Shown one piece after another: positions 13,883 through 16,424 of a stretch of 16,424 nt of DNA; positions within the stretch are counted from its first letter, which is position 1, and the number at the start of each line of letters is the position of its first letter. The position numbers and the translations under genes were made by a program. This DNA comes from an uncultured Collinsella sp. Lineage in GTDB: Bacteria; Actinomycetota; Coriobacteriia; Coriobacteriales; Coriobacteriaceae. The DNA lies in the NCBI GenBank assembly GCA_900757705.1, contig CAAEOW010000056.1, forward strand, positions 1-16,424, given 5' to 3'. The notes beneath the pieces were generated by a model that saw only the letters and a program-made list of their open reading frames with translations, was not told the origin of the DNA and searched no databases.

Positions 13883-14598
13883 TATTCATCACCTTCTTTG
13901 GCGCTCGGATCAACGGGGGTCGCGGTAGCCACGTCGGTATCAACCGCAGGGGAATCATCCTGAGCCCTGGATGCCACCGGCGCCGGACCAACCTGAATAT
14001 TCCCGCGCGCCCAATCGCCGTCGAGCGCACGCGCCACCCAGTGATAGATGGGGATCGTAAAGAAGATCAGTGCGGCAAAGGGGGCACCACCAAACAGGAA
14101 CATCAGTAAAAAGAACAGCAGCCAGCACACGGCCCAATACGGAAACGACTGGAACGGACCTTTCACTGGAGTCGGATTGACCGCGCCAGCGCTCGTCGCT
14201 TGCGCCGTCGCGGCGTTAGCTGCCTGTGCGCTCCAACTTGCAGCTTGCGCCGCCTTGGCCGCAGCATCACTCGCCTGTGTTGCCGCCTCGGTAGCGCGCG
14301 CTGCCGCCTCGTGGGTACGGGCGCGCTCGGCCGCCTCGGCCTCGCGCTGGCGAGCACGGTCCTCGTTCTCAAACTCGATATCGTCCTCGATCTCGTCGCT
14401 CGGATTGAGTAGCTCGTCCAGACTCACACCATAGAGCTTGGCAAGCGAGATCAGGTTCTCGGTATCAGGCGAGCTCTCCGCGCGCTCCCATTTACTGACC
14501 GCCTGGCGCGACAGTCCCAGCTTTCGCGCCAATCCTTCTTGGCTAAAGCCCTTGCTGCGGCGAAGGTCGGCGAGCCGCTGAGCAGTTTCTACATTCAT
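13882..14598 (-). CDS. Membrane-tethered XRE-family regulator
   Basis: This 238-residue protein starts at an ATG with AGGAGG at ideal spacing; the open frame continues upstream to 14847, but that part has no ribosome site. Residues 7-62 form an XRE helix-turn-helix (FSQEGLARKLGLSRQAVSKWE at about 18-38, then NLISLAKLYGVSLDELL). An acidic stretch (66-80) leads to a long Ala-rich, probably helical or coiled-coil segment (80-138). One or two hydrophobic segments follow (about 154-187, with many Phe and Leu), then a polar tail outside or inside the membrane. This layout suggests a transcription factor held at the membrane that may respond to envelope state, with the coupled DUF4097 protein as partner. 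It may control its own divergent promoter region at 14599-14865. Confidence 0.9.
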   Translation of the reverse strand: MNVETAQRLADLRRSKGFSQEGLARKLGLSRQAVSKWERAESSPDTENLISLAKLYGVSLDELLNPSDEIEDDIEFENEDRARQREAEAAERARTHEAAARATEAATQASDAAAKAAQAASWSAQAANAATAQATSAGAVNPTPVKGPFQSFPYWAVCWLLFFLLMFLFGGAPFAALIFFTIPIYHWVARALDGDWARGNIQVGPAPVASRAQDDSPAVDTDVATATPVDPSAKEGDE

Positions 14599-14865
14599 GG
14601 TTCCTCCTATGCGATGCCAGCCGTGCCGCCGGACCGTTTTTGTTCTTAAGGCGCCTTGCACAGTTAAAAATCTATCCGCCACCGCCAAAAGCATGCCACC
14701 TATTCTAGTGAGATTTTTGACAACCGGAGGTTGCGGGCGCATATGAGCTGCGGAAATGTGTCCAAACAAAGCAATGACCCGCAGCTCGGTTGTCCCCGTT
14801 GCGGCGTTAACGGTAGTATGGTCGTACTGTTTATTCCGCACCGCCAACGGAGGGAGTTCCGCGCC
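14599..14865. promoter_or_regulatory. Divergent intergenic region between regulator and methyltransferase
   Basis: This 267-bp stretch lies between two genes pointing apart. It holds a perfect -35 hexamer TTGACA on the plus strand (14717-14722), without a good -10 at 17 bp, overlapping the palindrome CAACC-GGA-GGTTG (14721-14733), a possible operator for the XRE regulator. A second plus-strand candidate is TTGTCC (14790-14795) with TAGTAT (14814-14819) at 18-bp spacing, 47 bp before the methyltransferase start. No convincing minus-strand promoter was identified. The stretch 14743-14865 is also open in frame with the methyltransferase (see that gene). Confidence 0.35.
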
Positions 14866-15738
14866 GTGAACCGCGATTTCGCCTCATCGCTCATTCAGCT
14901 CAACAATACGTTCTATCGCGAGCACTCCGCCTCCTTCTCCGATACGCGCCAGGCACCGTGGCCCGGCTGGGTGCGCACCATGGACATAGCGCTCGAGCAG
15001 CTCGACGTCGCCACGATCGAGCATCCCGTCCGCGTCTTCGATCTTGCCTGCGGTAACATGCGATTCGAGAACTTTGCCGCCGGCGGCGCACTTGCCGCCA
15101 AGGGCGTCGATGGCGCAAACCCCTCGGCAGACGCCAGCTGCCCGTTTGAGTTCTATGGCGTCGACTCATGCCAGGACCTGGCCATCGATGCACGTGGCCA
15201 CGCCCTGCGCATTCCCAACCTGCACTTCCAGGAACTCGATGTGCTCGACGCCCTCATGAAGCTCAACCCCGCCAAGACACCCGACGTGCTTTTCGACGCC
15301 CCGCTCGCCGACATCTCGGTCTGCTTTGGATTTATGCACCACGTGCCGTCGTGCGAGTACCGCGTACGCGTGCTCGACGCCCTGGTGCGCCAGACGCGCC
15401 CAGGCGGCATCATCGCCATCAGCTTTTGGGAGTTTATGAACGACGAGCGCATGGCGTGCAAGGCCGTTCGTGCCGAGGCCCGCGCCGAGCTCACCCCGCC
15501 GTTTGAGGGTTACGATTCCGCGCAGTTTGAAGCCGGCGACCATCTCATTGGCTGGCAAAACGACCGCCACGCCTACCGCTATTGCCATCACTTTGACGAT
15601 CAGCAGATCACCGACTTGGTGCGCGGCGTCCGTACGTTCTACAAGAGCGGCGAGGTCCCCGTGCGCGAGCTTGAGCGCTTCCATGCCGACGGTCGCAGCG
15701 GCGAGCTCAACCGCTATGTGATTCTCAAGCGTCTGTAG
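14866..15738 (+). CDS. Class I SAM-dependent methyltransferase, Trm9-like
   Basis: This 290-residue protein starts at a GTG with GGAGGGAG nine bases upstream. The SAM-binding strand VRVFDLACGNMRF comes after a short N-terminal region with FYREHSASFSDTRQAPWPGW, typical of Trm9/ALKBH8-related enzymes. FYGVDSCQDLA gives the second strand with the acidic ribose-binding residue, DISVCFGFMHHVPS the motif IV region, and TRPGGIIAISFWEF the following strand. These features match methyltransferases of the Trm9 type, which methylate carboxymethyl-uridine in tRNA, but many unrelated class I enzymes share them, so the substrate is open. The frame is open upstream: an ATG at 14743 would add 41 residues, including a CPRCG knuckle, but its ribosome site spacing is poor. 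It faces away from the XRE regulator gene and ends before a weak terminator. Confidence 0.82.
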   Translation: MNRDFASSLIQLNNTFYREHSASFSDTRQAPWPGWVRTMDIALEQLDVATIEHPVRVFDLACGNMRFENFAAGGALAAKGVDGANPSADASCPFEFYGVDSCQDLAIDARGHALRIPNLHFQELDVLDALMKLNPAKTPDVLFDAPLADISVCFGFMHHVPSCEYRVRVLDALVRQTRPGGIIAISFWEFMNDERMACKAVRAEARAELTPPFEGYDSAQFEAGDHLIGWQNDRHAYRYCHHFDDQQITDLVRGVRTFYKSGEVPVRELERFHADGRSGELNRYVILKRL

Positions 15739-15776
15739 GCATCGGCGACTCGCCGTCGAGCCGCACCGCGTCTTTC

Positions 15777-15801
15777 GGGCAAACCATGCCCACCCTTTTT
15801 T
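15777..15801 (+). terminator. Weak intrinsic terminator after the methyltransferase gene
   Basis: GGGCA (15777-15781) and TGCCC (15787-15791) pair perfectly around a 5-nt loop, and a run of six T (15796-15801) follows after ACCC. The stem is short and the T-run is 4 nt away, so termination may be partial. It lies 38 bp after the methyltransferase stop. Confidence 0.5.
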
Positions 15802-15813
15802 CAACCCATTGAC

Positions 15814-15835
15814 GGAACGCGCAGCTATGCGTTCC
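15814..15835. promoter_or_regulatory. Palindrome upstream of the TrmB-like gene
   Basis: GGAACGC (15814-15820) and GCGTTCC (15829-15835) are perfect 7-bp inverted arms centred on AGCT, 22 bp before the ATG at 15858. A -35-like TTGACG (15809-15814) touches its left arm, but no -10 lies at a usual distance. It could be an operator or a leader hairpin; no T-run follows, so it is not a terminator. Confidence 0.35.
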
Positions 15836-15857
15836 ATACTTATGACCAAGGAGCCTC

Positions 15858-16424
15858 ATGGGAGCCGTCCACGTCCGCACGCCTAAGAACTTTGTGCTCG
15901 AAGAGCGCTTGGAGCGCTACGCCGATGCGATTGAGACGAACCCCGAGGCCTATGCCGGAGATTGGCGCGAGGCCTGTGCGCCCGCAGGCAGCAAGCCTTT
16001 CGAATACCTTCATCTGGATCTTGGTTGTGGCAAGGGAACGTACCTTGTAGAGCGCGCGGCCCGCGAGCCAAACACGTTCTTTATCGGCATGGACCAGGAG
16101 CCCATCTGCATCGCCTATGCCGCACAGAAAATCTGCGAGCAGGAGCTATCCAACGCACTCGTCCTGCCCCGAGGCGCCGCAACGTTGCCGCAGCTGTTTG
16201 CCGCAGGCGAGCTCGACGCCATAACCATCAACTTTCCCACGCCGCAGCCCAAGGCCAAGTACGCCAAAAAACGGCTCGTCCATGTCGACCATCTGATGCT
16301 CTACCGCCCGCTCTTTGCAGCCGGCGCCACCGTCACACTGCGAACCGACAGTAAGCCATTGCGCGACTACGCCCTGGGGCAGTTTGCCGCGGCCGGCTAC
16401 GACACGCTTTGGGTAAGCGACGAC
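15858..16424 (+). CDS. trmB: TrmB-like tRNA (guanine-N7) methyltransferase, 3' end cut off
   Basis: The first 189 residues are present and the gene runs off the window. The ATG has AAGGAG at good spacing. The protein begins RTPKNFVLEERLERY, as TrmB proteins do, then has the SAM loop LDLGCGKG (53-60), FFIGMDQEP (74-82), INFPTPQPKAKYAKKRL (124-140) and VTLRTDSKPLRDYAL (159-173). TrmB makes m7G46 in the tRNA variable loop. In typical members the 124-140 block reads F-x-DPWPK-x-RH-x-K-R-R; here the Asp is Thr, the Trp is Gln and RH is KY, while the TD of the following motif is kept. The fold assignment is firm, but this divergence leaves activity and substrate uncertain. It is transcribed in the same direction as the Trm9-like gene, 119 bp downstream. 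Confidence 0.85.
   Translation, partial: MGAVHVRTPKNFVLEERLERYADAIETNPEAYAGDWREACAPAGSKPFEYLHLDLGCGKGTYLVERAAREPNTFFIGMDQEPICIAYAAQKICEQELSNALVLPRGAATLPQLFAAGELDAITINFPTPQPKAKYAKKRLVHVDHLMLYRPLFAAGATVTLRTDSKPLRDYALGQFAAAGYDTLWVSDD

Noticed and set aside
1..16424. CRISPR arrays, tRNA or rRNA genes, insertion sequences, att sites
   Set aside because: No regularly spaced repeats, cloverleaf-like segments, transposase or integrase genes, or flanking direct repeats were seen on reading both strands.

Overview
The window is a high-GC bacterial chromosome segment. Its proteins fit an actinobacterium of the class Coriobacteriia, most likely Collinsella or a close relative. This rests on general composition, strong AGGAGG-type ribosome sites, the frequent use of GTG starts, an LAxTG-like surface anchor and the mix of families. 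It is an inference, not a database match. No integrase, transposase, tRNA, rRNA or CRISPR array is visible.

Layout. (1) Bases 1-342 hold no convincing gene. (2) Bases 343-3549 are a tightly packed plus-strand operon of five genes, mostly exported: a small cytosolic protein, a membrane-anchored protein, a secreted protein, a tiny protein with a degenerate sortase-type tail, and a large cysteine-containing secreted protein. None has a firm function; together they look like a cell-surface or envelope module. (3) Bases 3668-4384 encode a DUF554 membrane protein behind an AT-rich palindrome that looks like an operator. (4) Bases 4472-10075 encode three plus-strand genes: a TerB_N/TerB_C protein, a BREX-type (DUF2791) P-loop ATPase and an Lhr-like DEVH helicase. 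This is the gene content of the Shango anti-phage defence system (SngA, SngB, SngC). A near-perfect 16-bp LexA/SOS-box-like palindrome lies directly upstream of an extended -10 promoter in front of it. (5) On the minus strand, a bacterial Elp3 tRNA-modifying radical-SAM/GNAT enzyme (12888-10981) is followed with no gap by a membrane-anchored spermidine-synthase-fold protein (10980-10102). (6) Also on the minus strand, a membrane-tethered XRE-type regulator (14598-13882) is coupled by a 1-nt overlap to a DUF4097 protein (13882-12986), which ends in a strong terminator. (7) On the plus strand, a Trm9-like class I methyltransferase (14866-15738) is followed by a TrmB-like tRNA guanine-N7 methyltransferase (15858 to the window end, incomplete) with an altered catalytic motif.

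How they fit together. The defence cassette sits between housekeeping genes, shows no mobile-element border, and resembles its neighbours in codon use, so it looks long resident. The possible LexA site suggests that it is induced by DNA damage. The right half is rich in RNA-modification enzymes (Elp3, a Trm9-like methyltransferase, a TrmB-like methyltransferase). The most notable points are the possible SOS control of a Shango system, the surface operon with two similar exported domains, and the substituted DPWP motif of the TrmB-like protein.
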